NCBI GenBank assembly: GCA_026002995.1
Contig: BPGK01000001.1
Coordinates: 2,481,988 to 2,545,987 of the forward strand
Reading direction: 5' to 3'
DNA: 64,000 nucleotides
DNA from: Gaiellaceae bacterium
Lineage (GTDB): Bacteria > Actinomycetota > Thermoleophilia > Gaiellales > Gaiellaceae
A model generated the notes under the pieces. It made no database searches. It was not told where the DNA came from and worked only from the letters and a program-made list of their open reading frames with translations. Shown piece by piece: positions 54,360-62,459 of the stretch (position 1 is its first letter; each line of letters starts with the position of its first letter). A program made the position numbers and the translations under genes.

Positions 54360-55572
54360 GCTACCGACTCCCGGGTGGCTGTTCCGACTCTCGGTCGTGG
54401 CCGCGTCGCTCGCAACCGGGCTCGTCGTGCTCAGCGCGGTGCTCGAGCTCGGCACGACCCACTGGGGGCTGACGCTCGTCGCGCTGCCGCTGCTCGTCGC
54501 GAACGCGCTCGTCGCGCGCTACGCGTATCCGTTCCTGTTCCGGCGCTCGGCGCTCGCCGTGGCGCTGCTCCTCGTCTCCGTCGCGCTCGGGGGCGTGGCC
54601 GCGTGGACGGACAGCGCGACCTGGAGCGTTGCGCTCCACGTCCTCGCTGCCGGTGGCGCGCTCGGCGCGTCGCTCGCGCTCGCAGCCGGGGCGCTGCGCG
54701 GGGCTCCGCCGCGTCTCGCCGCGGGCCGCGACTACCTGACCCTGACGAAGCCGCGGATCATGACCCTCCTCCTCCTGACCGGAGCGGCGGGAATGTTCGT
54801 CGGCGCGCAGGGAGCGCCGGCCGCCGACCTCCTCCTCGTGACGATGCTCGGGCTCGGCCTCGCCTGCGGAGGCGCCTCCGCCCTCAACCACGTCCTCGAC
54901 CGCGACATCGACCGGCTCATGGGCCCACGCACCCGCGAGCGTCCTGTCGCCTCGGGCCGAGTGAGCCCCGAGCAGGCGCTCGAGTTCGGTCTCCTCCTCT
55001 CGGCTCTCTCGTTCGCGCTGCTCGCGTCGCGCGTGAACGTCCTGACTGCGCTCCTCGCGCTCGTCGGAAACGCCTTCTACGTCGTCGTCTACACGCGCTG
55101 GCTCAAACGGACGACGCCGCAGAACATCGTCATCGGAGGCGCCGCCGGCGCCGTGCCGCCACTCGTCGGCTTCGCAGCGGCGACCGGCTCGCTGGCGCTG
55201 CCCGCGCTCTGGCTCTTCCTCATCGTCTTCCTGTGGACGCCGCCGCACTTCTGGGCGCTCGCGCTGATGATCAAGAAGGCGTACGCCGTGGCCGGCGTCC
55301 CGATGCTGCCCGTCGTGCGCGGTGACCGCGAGACCGCGCGTCAGATCCTCCTCTACTCGCTCGCGCTGGTTCTCTTCACGGTCGCGGTCGGGTACTGGCT
55401 CGGGCCGGTGTACACGGTCGCAGCGGCCGTGCTCGGAGCGATCCTGCTCGTGCTCTCCGTGCTCCTCCACCGCGACCTCTCGCCGCGCCGGGCGAGCTCG
55501 CTCTTCCACTACTCTCTCGCCTACCTCGCGCTGCTCTTCGTCGCGGCGGCGGTCGACCCCCTGGTCGTGTGA
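54349..55572 (+). CDS. ctaB: Protoheme IX farnesyltransferase with an N-terminal membrane extension
   Basis: Converts heme B to heme O for the oxidase. 407 aa, about 110 to 120 residues longer than typical CtaB (about 290-300). The prenyltransferase core begins at LTLTKPRIMTLLLLTGA and has SALNHVLDRDIDRLMGPRTR (first Asp motif) plus YTRWLKRTTPQNIVIGG and WTPPHFWALALMIKKAYAVA. The first ~120 residues hold about four extra hydrophobic segments (LFRLSVVAASLATGLVVLSA and following), a fusion or remnant, perhaps of a CtaA-like partner. Start overlaps coxA by 11 nt. Confidence 0.92.
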   Translation: MPPELPTPGWLFRLSVVAASLATGLVVLSAVLELGTTHWGLTLVALPLLVANALVARYAYPFLFRRSALAVALLLVSVALGGVAAWTDSATWSVALHVLAAGGALGASLALAAGALRGAPPRLAAGRDYLTLTKPRIMTLLLLTGAAGMFVGAQGAPAADLLLVTMLGLGLACGGASALNHVLDRDIDRLMGPRTRERPVASGRVSPEQALEFGLLLSALSFALLASRVNVLTALLALVGNAFYVVVYTRWLKRTTPQNIVIGGAAGAVPPLVGFAAATGSLALPALWLFLIVFLWTPPHFWALALMIKKAYAVAGVPMLPVVRGDRETARQILLYSLALVLFTVAVGYWLGPVYTVAAAVLGAILLVLSVLLHRDLSPRRASSLFHYSLAYLALLFVAAAVDPLVV

Positions 55573-55688
55573 TGGATCCCGAGCTCAGTCGCAGGAACCT
55601 CCGCTTCGGGTGGGCCCTCTTCGGGCTCTTCTGGCTGCTCTTCGCCGGTACGTTCATCGTCGCGCTGCTGTACCTGCAGTTCGACTGA
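55572..55688 (+). CDS. 38-aa single-membrane-segment protein after ctaB
   Basis: Reads MDPELSRRNLRFGWALFGLF then WLLFAGTFIVALLYLQFD and stops. The ATG shares one base with the ctaB TGA (TGATG), the classic sign of translational coupling. One hydrophobic segment of about 20 residues with a basic N-terminal flank. The length and place, straight after coxB-coxA-ctaB, suggest a small oxidase or assembly subunit, but I recognise no family. Too short for ordinary gene finders. Confidence 0.6.
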   Translation: MDPELSRRNLRFGWALFGLFWLLFAGTFIVALLYLQFD

Positions 55689-55697
55689 GTTTTTGCA

Positions 55698-55851
55698 GGT
55701 CGGGAATCCAGCGAGAGGATTCCCGACCGCGAAGATCCCTGAAGCGGGCGGCTTCGCCGCCCTGAGCGCGCCGCTCGTCCGTCCCGCGTGTGCTTTCCCC
55801 AGCTCGGGAATCCGCAGGAGCGGATTCCCGACCGCGAAGATCCCTGAAGCG
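55698..55851. repeat. Two copies of a palindromic repeat, with a 30-nt identical segment
   Basis: Copy 1: GGTCGGGAATCC (55698-55709) and GGATTCCCGACC (55717-55728), a perfect 12-bp stem with a 7-nt loop. Copy 2: CTCGGGAATCCG (55803-55814) and CGGATTCCCGA (55821-55831). The stretch from GGATTCCCGACC onward is identical over 30 nt in both copies (55717-55746 and 55822-55851, including GAAGATCCCTGAAGCG). The 230-nt gap 55689-55918 holds only these repeats plus a small GC hairpin. Confidence 0.82.
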
Positions 55852-55918
55852 CCGCGCCTCGCCGCGCCTCGCGGCACGCCCCTAAAGGGTCTGCGAAGCG
55901 GTGCCGACAGAAGGGACG

Positions 55919-57559
55919 ATGCCTGCGGCACGACTCCTCGTCACGGTGGCGCTCCTCGCGACGCTCGCAGGTGGCGCAACCTCCGCACTGGGCGCACCCG
56001 GGCCCGAGGCGCCCACGGGCTTGCACGGGTTCTTGCTCCGCCCCGGGGATACGCCGTCGCGAACGTTCGCGCGGACACCCGCGTTCGCCTGGTCACCCGT
56101 CCGAGGTGCGTCGTGCTACGAGCTCCGCCTCGCAACGAGCCGCGCGTTCGAGGACTCGACCATCGTCTGGTCGAACGTGTCGAGCGGAGGTGGCGCCGGG
56201 CGCTCCTGCAGAGGGCCCCGCGCCATAAGGATCCCCGCGGCCTCACTCGGGCTCACGTTGCCGTGGTTCACGGGACGGCCGTACGCCTTGTACGCGCAGG
56301 TGCGCGCGATCACGAGCCGGGGAGCGACTGCGTGGAGCGCCCCCTACGGCTTCAACATGCAGTGGACCGAGCGGCCGGTGCCTCTGGCCACGAAGCCGGG
56401 CCTGATCCGCTGGACACCGATCGAGGGCGCAACCGCCTACGAAGTCTGGTATCCGGACATCCGCACGTCGTTCACCACGCACACGAACGTCGCGGACCTG
56501 CGCGAGTTCTACACCTTTCACGACGACCCGGCGTGGTGGTCCACGGTGCGCTGGCGAGTACGCGCCATCAGGCAGGTGCTCGGCTCCATCCCGAACGGAT
56601 TGCCCGCAGTGTCCTACGGCCCGTGGAGCCCGCTGTACGCGACGAGGAACCCGGATCTCGTCGCCGGTCCGCTCCAGACGCGGCTCTCGGTCTCCGACGT
56701 CGTCAGCTCGAGTTGGAAGGGCGCGGCGCACCAACTCATGCCGGCGCTCACCTGGAGCGGAAACGGGCTCGGCGGGACGCCGTACGGCCTCTTCCGCGTC
56801 TACGCATTCACCGACAAGGAGTGTGTCAACGTCGTCTTCCGCGGCTCGGTCGTGGGTGGTCCGGCGTTTGCCCCTCGGCTCAGCGGGCCCCTGAAGCTCC
56901 CCGCGTCGGTCGCAGAGCTCGACGACGCCGCCTTCCAGACCTTACCGAGCGCACCGTCCGAGGGTGTGAAGACCTTCATGGCCGACGGAACGCCGCTCGT
57001 CTCGAGCGAGACGCTCGGCGAGAACTCCGCATCCGCGAAGGTCGACCTTCCCGACATCGACGCGAAGACGACCCGCTACTTCTGGACTGTGGTGCCCGTG
57101 GGCGTGCAGATCTCGACGAGCGGATCGCTCGAGTACTACGACGCCGAGATTCCGCAGGATGCGTGCGAGGCCGGTCGTGTCTCCACCTTCGCGAAGCTCT
57201 CGAAGCCTGCGATCACCGCCTCGGGTGCGCCGTACGTCGCGGGGCTAACGCCGACCGGGCGCCTCCTCGCCAGCGCGACCCCTCGTCCCACCGTTTACTC
57301 GACGCCTCTCGTCGCGTGGCGCCCGGTCATCGGCGCGACCTCGTACGAGGTGCAGTGGTCGAGGTCGCTCTACCCGTGGCGCGCGCGGGGCACGCTGCGC
57401 ACGCACGCGACGTCGGCCACGCTGAAGCTCGGAGCGGGGCTCTGGTACTACCGCGTCCGCGGCCTGAACGGTGTCCAGGTCGGCACGCCCGCGATGACCT
57501 GGTCGCGCCCGGCAGCCGTGAAGGTCGTGAGGCCGACGTTCAAGATCGCGCGCCGCTGA
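55919..57559 (+). CDS. Large secreted protein with fibronectin-III-like segments
   Basis: 546 aa. Signal peptide: MPAARLLVTVALLATLAGGA with cleavage near TSALGAPG. Then at least three or four repeated beta-sandwich-like units whose strands read like FN3 modules: AFAWSPVRGASCYELRLATS, LIRWTPIEGATAYEVWYPDI, LVAWRPVIGATSYEVQWSRS, each followed by a GLWYYRVRGLNG- or RWRVRAIRQV-type strand. No enzyme motif is visible. Probably an exported or cell-surface protein of unknown partner. ATG at 55919 has a GAAGGG ribosome-binding site; a GTG 18 nt upstream is less likely. Confidence 0.82.
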   Translation: MPAARLLVTVALLATLAGGATSALGAPGPEAPTGLHGFLLRPGDTPSRTFARTPAFAWSPVRGASCYELRLATSRAFEDSTIVWSNVSSGGGAGRSCRGPRAIRIPAASLGLTLPWFTGRPYALYAQVRAITSRGATAWSAPYGFNMQWTERPVPLATKPGLIRWTPIEGATAYEVWYPDIRTSFTTHTNVADLREFYTFHDDPAWWSTVRWRVRAIRQVLGSIPNGLPAVSYGPWSPLYATRNPDLVAGPLQTRLSVSDVVSSSWKGAAHQLMPALTWSGNGLGGTPYGLFRVYAFTDKECVNVVFRGSVVGGPAFAPRLSGPLKLPASVAELDDAAFQTLPSAPSEGVKTFMADGTPLVSSETLGENSASAKVDLPDIDAKTTRYFWTVVPVGVQISTSGSLEYYDAEIPQDACEAGRVSTFAKLSKPAITASGAPYVAGLTPTGRLLASATPRPTVYSTPLVAWRPVIGATSYEVQWSRSLYPWRARGTLRTHATSATLKLGAGLWYYRVRGLNGVQVGTPAMTWSRPAAVKVVRPTFKIARR

Positions 57560-57591
57560 ACCTCGCGCCCTGCCGATCACCCTGTGGACAA

Positions 57592-57604
57592 GGTGTCAGA
57601 CACC
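57592..57604. repeat. GGTGTCAGACACC palindrome in the gap before the inositol phosphatase gene
   Basis: A 13-nt perfect inverted repeat around a central A, matching the family seen near the tRNA-Arg gene (37885-37937). The gap 57560-57732 also contains CACCTGACCCTG (57690-57701), recalling the GGTCAGG core of the 4476-4558 element. No gene is visible in this 173-nt gap. Confidence 0.55.
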
Positions 57605-57732
57605 GCTCGTGGGAGTGCGCTCCAGGCCTCGTGGTGCGCGCTCGAGGTACCCGTCTCGACGGGACATGTCGAACCGTTCGCAGCACCCGCACCTGACCCT
57701 GTAGCGCAGAGACACCTATAAGGTCATCTCCC

Positions 57733-58470
57733 GTGAGTCCTGACCTCGCGCTCGCCCTCCGACTCGCTGATGCCGCCGACGCGCTCTCGCTTGCCGCGTT
57801 TCGCTCCGGTGTCCCGGTGGAAGTGAAGCCGGATCTGACGCCTGTGACCGAGGCCGATCGCGCCATCGAGGCCGAGCTCCGTCGGACTCTCGCGCTCGAG
57901 CGCCCCGAGGACGCCGTGCTCGGCGAGGAGCAGGGGGCAGACGGCACCGGCACACGCCGCTGGATCCTCGACCCCATCGACGGCACGAAGAACTTCACGC
58001 GCCGCATCCCCGTATGGGGGACGCTGATCGCGCTGGAGGAGAGCGGCACCGTCCGGCTCGGAGTCGTCTCAGCACCGGCGCTCGGACGTCGCTGGTGGGC
58101 GGAGCGCGGAGCGGGAGCCTTCAGCGACGGCGGTCGGATCCACGTCTCGTCCGTCGAGCGGGTCGAGGACGCTGTCCTGTCCTTCGCGCTCGAGAACGGC
58201 GTCCCCGACCTCGCTCGCCGTGCCTGGCACCCCCGTGGCTTTGGGGACTTCTGGGCGCACATGCTCGTCGCCGAGGGCACGGTCGAAGGGGCGATCGACG
58301 TCGTCGGGGTCGACGAGTGGGACGTCGCGGCCGTATCTGTCATCGTCGAGGAGGCGGGTGGGCGCTTCTCCGACTTCGCGGGCGAGTCGCGCATCGACGG
58401 GGGAACCGCGATCAGCTCGAACGGCCTCCTCCACGACGCACTCCTGGAGGCGGTCACGACGACGAGATGA
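57733..58470 (+). CDS. Inositol-monophosphatase-family protein, probably histidinol-phosphatase
   Basis: 245 aa Mg-dependent phosphatase. Metal residues: VLGEEQGADG (Glu), RRWILDPIDGTKNFTRRIPV (DxIDGT), VDEWDVAAVSVIVEEAGGRF (Asp in WDxAA). The segment FTRRIPVWGTLIAL, with an aromatic-Pro-x-W, is typical of the HisN branch, so histidinol phosphate is more likely than inositol phosphate, but this is inference. GTG start. Followed after 49 nt by transaldolase on the other strand. Confidence 0.85.
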   Translation: MSPDLALALRLADAADALSLAAFRSGVPVEVKPDLTPVTEADRAIEAELRRTLALERPEDAVLGEEQGADGTGTRRWILDPIDGTKNFTRRIPVWGTLIALEESGTVRLGVVSAPALGRRWWAERGAGAFSDGGRIHVSSVERVEDAVLSFALENGVPDLARRAWHPRGFGDFWAHMLVAEGTVEGAIDVVGVDEWDVAAVSVIVEEAGGRFSDFAGESRIDGGTAISSNGLLHDALLEAVTTTR

Positions 58471-58519
58471 CGCAGTAAGGGAACGAACGCTCGTGGCTCT
58501 GAGTCACGAACCGTCCAGC

Positions 58520-59620
58520 CTAGGCGACGAGCGTCGCTCGCTTCTCCTCGATCCCGGCGAGGAGCCGCTGGAACGACGTGGCGAACCTCTCGACGCCCTC
58601 GCGCTCGAGCGTCGCCACGACGTCGTCGTAGTCGACACCCGCCTCCGCCAGCTCGCCCAGCAACGCCTCCGCCTCTTGCACGCCCTCCGTGAGGGTGTCG
58701 CGCACGACTCCATGCTCCTGGAACGCCGCAATGGTCTCCAGCGGCATCGTGTTGACCGTCTCGGGACCGATCAGCTCCTCGACGTAGAGGACGTCGCGGT
58801 AGGCGGGGTTCTTCGTCGAGGTCGAGGCCCAGAGACAGCGCTGGGGCCGCGCGCCGGCTGCGGCCAGCCTCTTCCAGCGATCCGAGCTCGTCACCGCCAG
58901 GTAGCGCTGGTAGGCGAGCTTCGCGTTCGCGATCGCGAGCCGCCCGCGCAGATCGCTGCGCCCGAGCGCCTCGAGCCGGCGATCGGTCTCTGTGTCCACG
59001 CGTGAGACGAAGAAGCTCGCAACGGACGCGACCCGCGTTGGATCGCCTCCATCCTCGAGGAGACGCTCGAGGCCACGGAGGTAGGCCTCGGCGACGGCCG
59101 CATACCGGTCGAGGGAGAAGATGAGAGTGACGTTGATCGACCTCCCGGCCGCGATGCAGTCCTGAATCGCGCCGAGACCGGGGAGCGTCGCGGGGATCTT
59201 CACGAGCAGGTTGGCGCGCCCGACGAGCTCGTGGAGCCGTAGCGCTTCCTCGACCGTCGCCTCGCGGTCGTAGGCGAGCTCGGGATCGACCTCGAGCGAG
59301 ACGTAGCCGTCTCCGCCGCTTGTCGCGTGGAACACGGGCTCGAGCACGTCGCACGCGCGCCGGACGTCCTCGACGGCGAGCTCGAGGAAGATCTCCTTGG
59401 CGTCGGTATGACGCTCGGCCGCCTCGCGGAGCTGCTCGTCGTACCAACCACCGGCGGAGAGGGCCTGCTCGAAGATCGTCGGGTTCGACGTGACACCGAC
59501 GATCGCCTCTTCGTCGACGAGCCGCTGGAGCTCTCCGGTCTCGAGGAGCTCGCGGGAGAGCGAGTCGAGCCACGCGCTCACACCGTGGGCAGCGAGCTCG
59601 TGCAAGCGCGTCACCGCCAT
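58520..59620 (-). CDS. tal: Transaldolase
   Basis: 366 aa, the standard actinobacterial length. Pentose-phosphate enzyme forming a Schiff base through Lys; CLWASTSTKNPAYRDVLYVE carries it. IVGVTSNPTIFEQALSAGGW is the N-terminal signature and GRSINVTLIFSLDRYAAVAE the second conserved strand. ATG at 59620 directly before AVTRLHELAAHG; the longer upstream frame runs into the divergent transketolase region. Diverges from transketolase with 57 nt between starts, a natural shared control point. Confidence 0.95.
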   Translation of the reverse strand: MAVTRLHELAAHGVSAWLDSLSRELLETGELQRLVDEEAIVGVTSNPTIFEQALSAGGWYDEQLREAAERHTDAKEIFLELAVEDVRRACDVLEPVFHATSGGDGYVSLEVDPELAYDREATVEEALRLHELVGRANLLVKIPATLPGLGAIQDCIAAGRSINVTLIFSLDRYAAVAEAYLRGLERLLEDGGDPTRVASVASFFVSRVDTETDRRLEALGRSDLRGRLAIANAKLAYQRYLAVTSSDRWKRLAAAGARPQRCLWASTSTKNPAYRDVLYVEELIGPETVNTMPLETIAAFQEHGVVRDTLTEGVQEAEALLGELAEAGVDYDDVVATLEREGVERFATSFQRLLAGIEEKRATLVA

Positions 59621-59677
59621 CACGGAGAGGGTACCGCTCCGGCAACCGGGCGCACGGTGCGCTGTAGAGTGCTCGCG

Positions 59678-61528
59678 ATGAACGCCGCGGAGCGCAGGAG
59701 CGAGCTCGCCCAGCAGTTCCGCGTCGACTCCGTGCGGATGAGCGCAGCGGCCGGATCCGGCCATCCGACGTCATCGATGTCCGCGGCCGAGCTCATCGCG
59801 GTGCTGGCCGACGGCTACCTCCGGTACAACGTCGACGATCCCCACAACCCCGCGAACGACCGCCTGGTCTTCTCGAAGGGCCACGCCTCGGTGCTCCTGT
59901 ACGCGCTCTATCGCGCTCTCGGGTTGCTCTCCGAGGACGACCTCGCGAGCTACCGCCGGCATGGGAGCCCACTCGAAGGCCACCCGACGCCAGTCCTCCC
60001 GTGGGTCGACGTCGCCACCGGGTCGCTCGGGCAGGGACTGCCCATCGGAGTCGGGATGGCGCTCGCGGTCAAGGCCTTGAACCAGTCGCCGGCGCGGGTC
60101 TGGGTCCTCTGCGGCGACAGCGAGCTGGCCGAGGGCTCGATGTGGGAGGCATTCGAGCACGCGGCGTTCTACGGGCTCGACAACCTCACCGCGATCGTCG
60201 ACGTCAACCGGCTCGGTCAGCGCGGGGAGACGATGGTCGGCTGGAACCTCGACGTCTACGCCGAGCGGGCGCGTGCGTTCGGATGGCACGCGATCGAGAT
60301 CGACGGGCACGACGTCGAGGCGATCGACCGCGCGTACGCGGAGGCGGTGGCAACGACCGGCTCGCCGACCGTCGTCTTCGCGCGCACTGTCAAAGGGCGC
60401 GGCGTGAAGTCGGTGGAAGACCGCAACGGCTTCCACGGCAAGCCGCTCGAGGATCCCGAGGGCGCGATCGCCGAGCTCGGTGGGCCACGCTCGATCCGCA
60501 TCGAGCCCGCGCGGCCGGAGCCGTACTCGCCTCCGAAGATTCCGGCACGCCCGCTCGAGCTCCCTCGCTACGAGATCGGAGCCTTGGTCGCCACCCGGCA
60601 GGCGTACGGGGACGCGCTCGCCGCGCTCGGATCCGCGCGAGGCGACGTCGTCGTGCTCGACGGCGAAGTCTCGAACTCCACGTACGCCGAGGTCTTCGCG
60701 AAGGCGCACCCCGAGCGCTTCTTCGAGATGTTCATCGCGGAGCAGCAGCTCGTCGCCGCTGGGGTCGGGATGCAGGTTCTCGGCTGGCGTCCGTTCTGCT
60801 CGTCCTTCGCGGCTTTTCTCAGCCGCGCGTATGACTTCGTGCGCATGGCCGCTGTAAGCCGGGCGCGGCTCGCGCTGTGCGGCTCGCACGCCGGTGTGTC
60901 CATCGGCGAAGACGGGCCCTCGCAGATGGGCCTCGAGGACCTCGCGCTGTTCCGGGCGGTGCAGGGAAGCGTCGTCCTCCATCCGTGCGACGCGAACCAG
61001 ACGGCGAAGCTCGTCGCCGCCATGGTCGGACACGAGGGCATCTCGTACCTCCGGACGCTGCGGCCGGCAACGCGGGTGCTGTACGGTCCGGACGAGGACT
61101 TCGCCATCGGGGGAAGCCGCGTCCTGCGCTCGTCCGACGCGGACGAGGTGACGATCGTCGCCTCCGGGATCACCGTCTACGAGGCCCTGGCCGCAGCCGA
61201 CGCGCTCGCCGAGGAGGGCATCGCGGCGCGCGTGCTCGATCTGTACTCGATCAAACCACTCGACCTCGAGACGCTCGCAGCCGCGGCGGCTGTGACCGAG
61301 GGACGCATCGTGACGGTGGAAGACCACTGGCCCGAGGGTGGCCTCGGGGACGCCGTCGCCTCGGCGCTCGCCGCGACTGACGCCCCCGCCCGCGTCGTGA
61401 AGCTCGCCGTCCCGGCGATGCCGGCATCGGGCAAGCCAGCTGAGCTCCTCGCCTGGGCAGGGATCGACGCTGCCGGGATCACGAGCGCGGCGAGGAGCCT
61501 CGTCGGAGCGCCGGCAGGCGCTCGCTAG
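59678..61528 (+). CDS. tkt: Transketolase
   Basis: 616 aa thiamine-diphosphate enzyme, shorter than the usual 660 to 700 aa bacterial form and closer in length to mammalian-type transketolase. SAAAGSGHPTSSMSAAELIA, FSKGHASVLLYALYRALG, the TPP motif LCGDSELAEGSMWEAFEHAA followed by IVDVN, and the catalytic Glu in MFIAEQQLVAAGVGM are present, as is the C-terminal domain ILDLYSIKPLDLETL-like strand. Transfers two-carbon units between sugar phosphates. Adjacent to transaldolase. Confidence 0.95.
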   Translation: MNAAERRSELAQQFRVDSVRMSAAAGSGHPTSSMSAAELIAVLADGYLRYNVDDPHNPANDRLVFSKGHASVLLYALYRALGLLSEDDLASYRRHGSPLEGHPTPVLPWVDVATGSLGQGLPIGVGMALAVKALNQSPARVWVLCGDSELAEGSMWEAFEHAAFYGLDNLTAIVDVNRLGQRGETMVGWNLDVYAERARAFGWHAIEIDGHDVEAIDRAYAEAVATTGSPTVVFARTVKGRGVKSVEDRNGFHGKPLEDPEGAIAELGGPRSIRIEPARPEPYSPPKIPARPLELPRYEIGALVATRQAYGDALAALGSARGDVVVLDGEVSNSTYAEVFAKAHPERFFEMFIAEQQLVAAGVGMQVLGWRPFCSSFAAFLSRAYDFVRMAAVSRARLALCGSHAGVSIGEDGPSQMGLEDLALFRAVQGSVVLHPCDANQTAKLVAAMVGHEGISYLRTLRPATRVLYGPDEDFAIGGSRVLRSSDADEVTIVASGITVYEALAAADALAEEGIAARVLDLYSIKPLDLETLAAAAAVTEGRIVTVEDHWPEGGLGDAVASALAATDAPARVVKLAVPAMPASGKPAELLAWAGIDAAGITSAARSLVGAPAGAR

Positions 61529-62350
61529 CTACAGCGAGCAGAGGGCGTACGCGGTGACGGTCATCGTATGACCGCCGCCGAGCGCCGCGATGGTCACCAC
61601 GCCGACCGCCGTCCACTCGCTCGTCGAGCTCGGGTACGAGCCGACGAGCTGCACGCGCTCCTTCTGGCTTGCGGTCGTGGTCACGCTCGCGCCGCCGCCG
61701 AGGAGCACGCTCCCCGCGGGACAGGAGGCGGTCGCGGTGACCACGGTGTTGCGCGCCGCGTTCGGGGCGGAGGTGACAGGCGTTCCCGTGACGAGCTGAG
61801 CGCCGGCCGGGCCGGGAGGCCCTTGCGGACCGACGGGCCCCTGCGGGCCAACTGGTCCCGGATCACCCTGAGGCCCGGCCGGACCCGGCGGACCCGGCGG
61901 ACCCGCTGGGCCGGGATCGCCCTGCGGACCAGCCGGTCCCGGGGGGCCCTCGGGCCCAGGCGGACCCTGGCGGCCGGGATCTCCCTGAGGCCCGGTCGGA
62001 CCCGGCGGCCCCTGCGGCCCGGTCGGACCCGGCGGCCCCTGCGGCCCGGTCGGCCCGGTCGGCCCCTGCGGGCCGGCGGGGCCCTGCGGGCCAGCGGGAC
62101 CTCGCGCTCCCCGACGGTTCCAGGTCACGCGCTTCTCGCCTTTCCGGCAGCCCTTCGTCCCGGGTACGAGGCGGAGCGTGCCGGTTCCCGTCTCATGGCA
62201 GGCCGAGAACACACCGCGGGAGTTCGGAATACCCGTGCGAGAGGCCGCATCGCCCCCGGCGCTCGCGACCTGGGTCGTGAGCAGCGCGACGAGGGCGAAC
62301 CCTGTCAGGCTGCCGAGCCGCAGTCGCGTTTGTGTACCCGTTCCTCTCAC
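61529..62350 (-). CDS. Secreted collagen-like repeat protein
   Basis: 273 aa. GTG start, signal peptide ([20 protein letters not shown]), a short N-terminal domain with Cys pairs ([20 protein letters not shown]), then 35 uninterrupted Gly-X-Y triplets ([16 protein letters not shown] and so on, rich in GPQ, GPP, GPT and GDP), then a beta-rich C-terminal head ([20 protein letters not shown]) ending CSL. Such proteins form triple helices on the cell surface. The underlying DNA is a degenerate 9-bp-multiple repeat. The convergent transketolase gene ends directly before it. Confidence 0.88.
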   Translation of the reverse strand: MRGTGTQTRLRLGSLTGFALVALLTTQVASAGGDAASRTGIPNSRGVFSACHETGTGTLRLVPGTKGCRKGEKRVTWNRRGARGPAGPQGPAGPQGPTGPTGPQGPPGPTGPQGPPGPTGPQGDPGRQGPPGPEGPPGPAGPQGDPGPAGPPGPPGPAGPQGDPGPVGPQGPVGPQGPPGPAGAQLVTGTPVTSAPNAARNTVVTATASCPAGSVLLGGGASVTTTASQKERVQLVGSYPSSTSEWTAVGVVTIAALGGGHTMTVTAYALCSL

Positions 62351-62459
62351 GCGCGCCGCATCGCGTGGTCTTGCCGCTTGTCACTCCCCGTGTGGGGCCC
62401 CTACGAGTACCACACCGGCCGGACGACTCCTCCCCGGCACGGACACTACTCTCCGCCCC

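Noticed and set aside
61795-62110. Short regularly spaced DNA repeats that could suggest a CRISPR array
   Set aside because: The spacing is that of Gly-X-Y codons in a collagen-like coding sequence, with no spacers between identical repeats.
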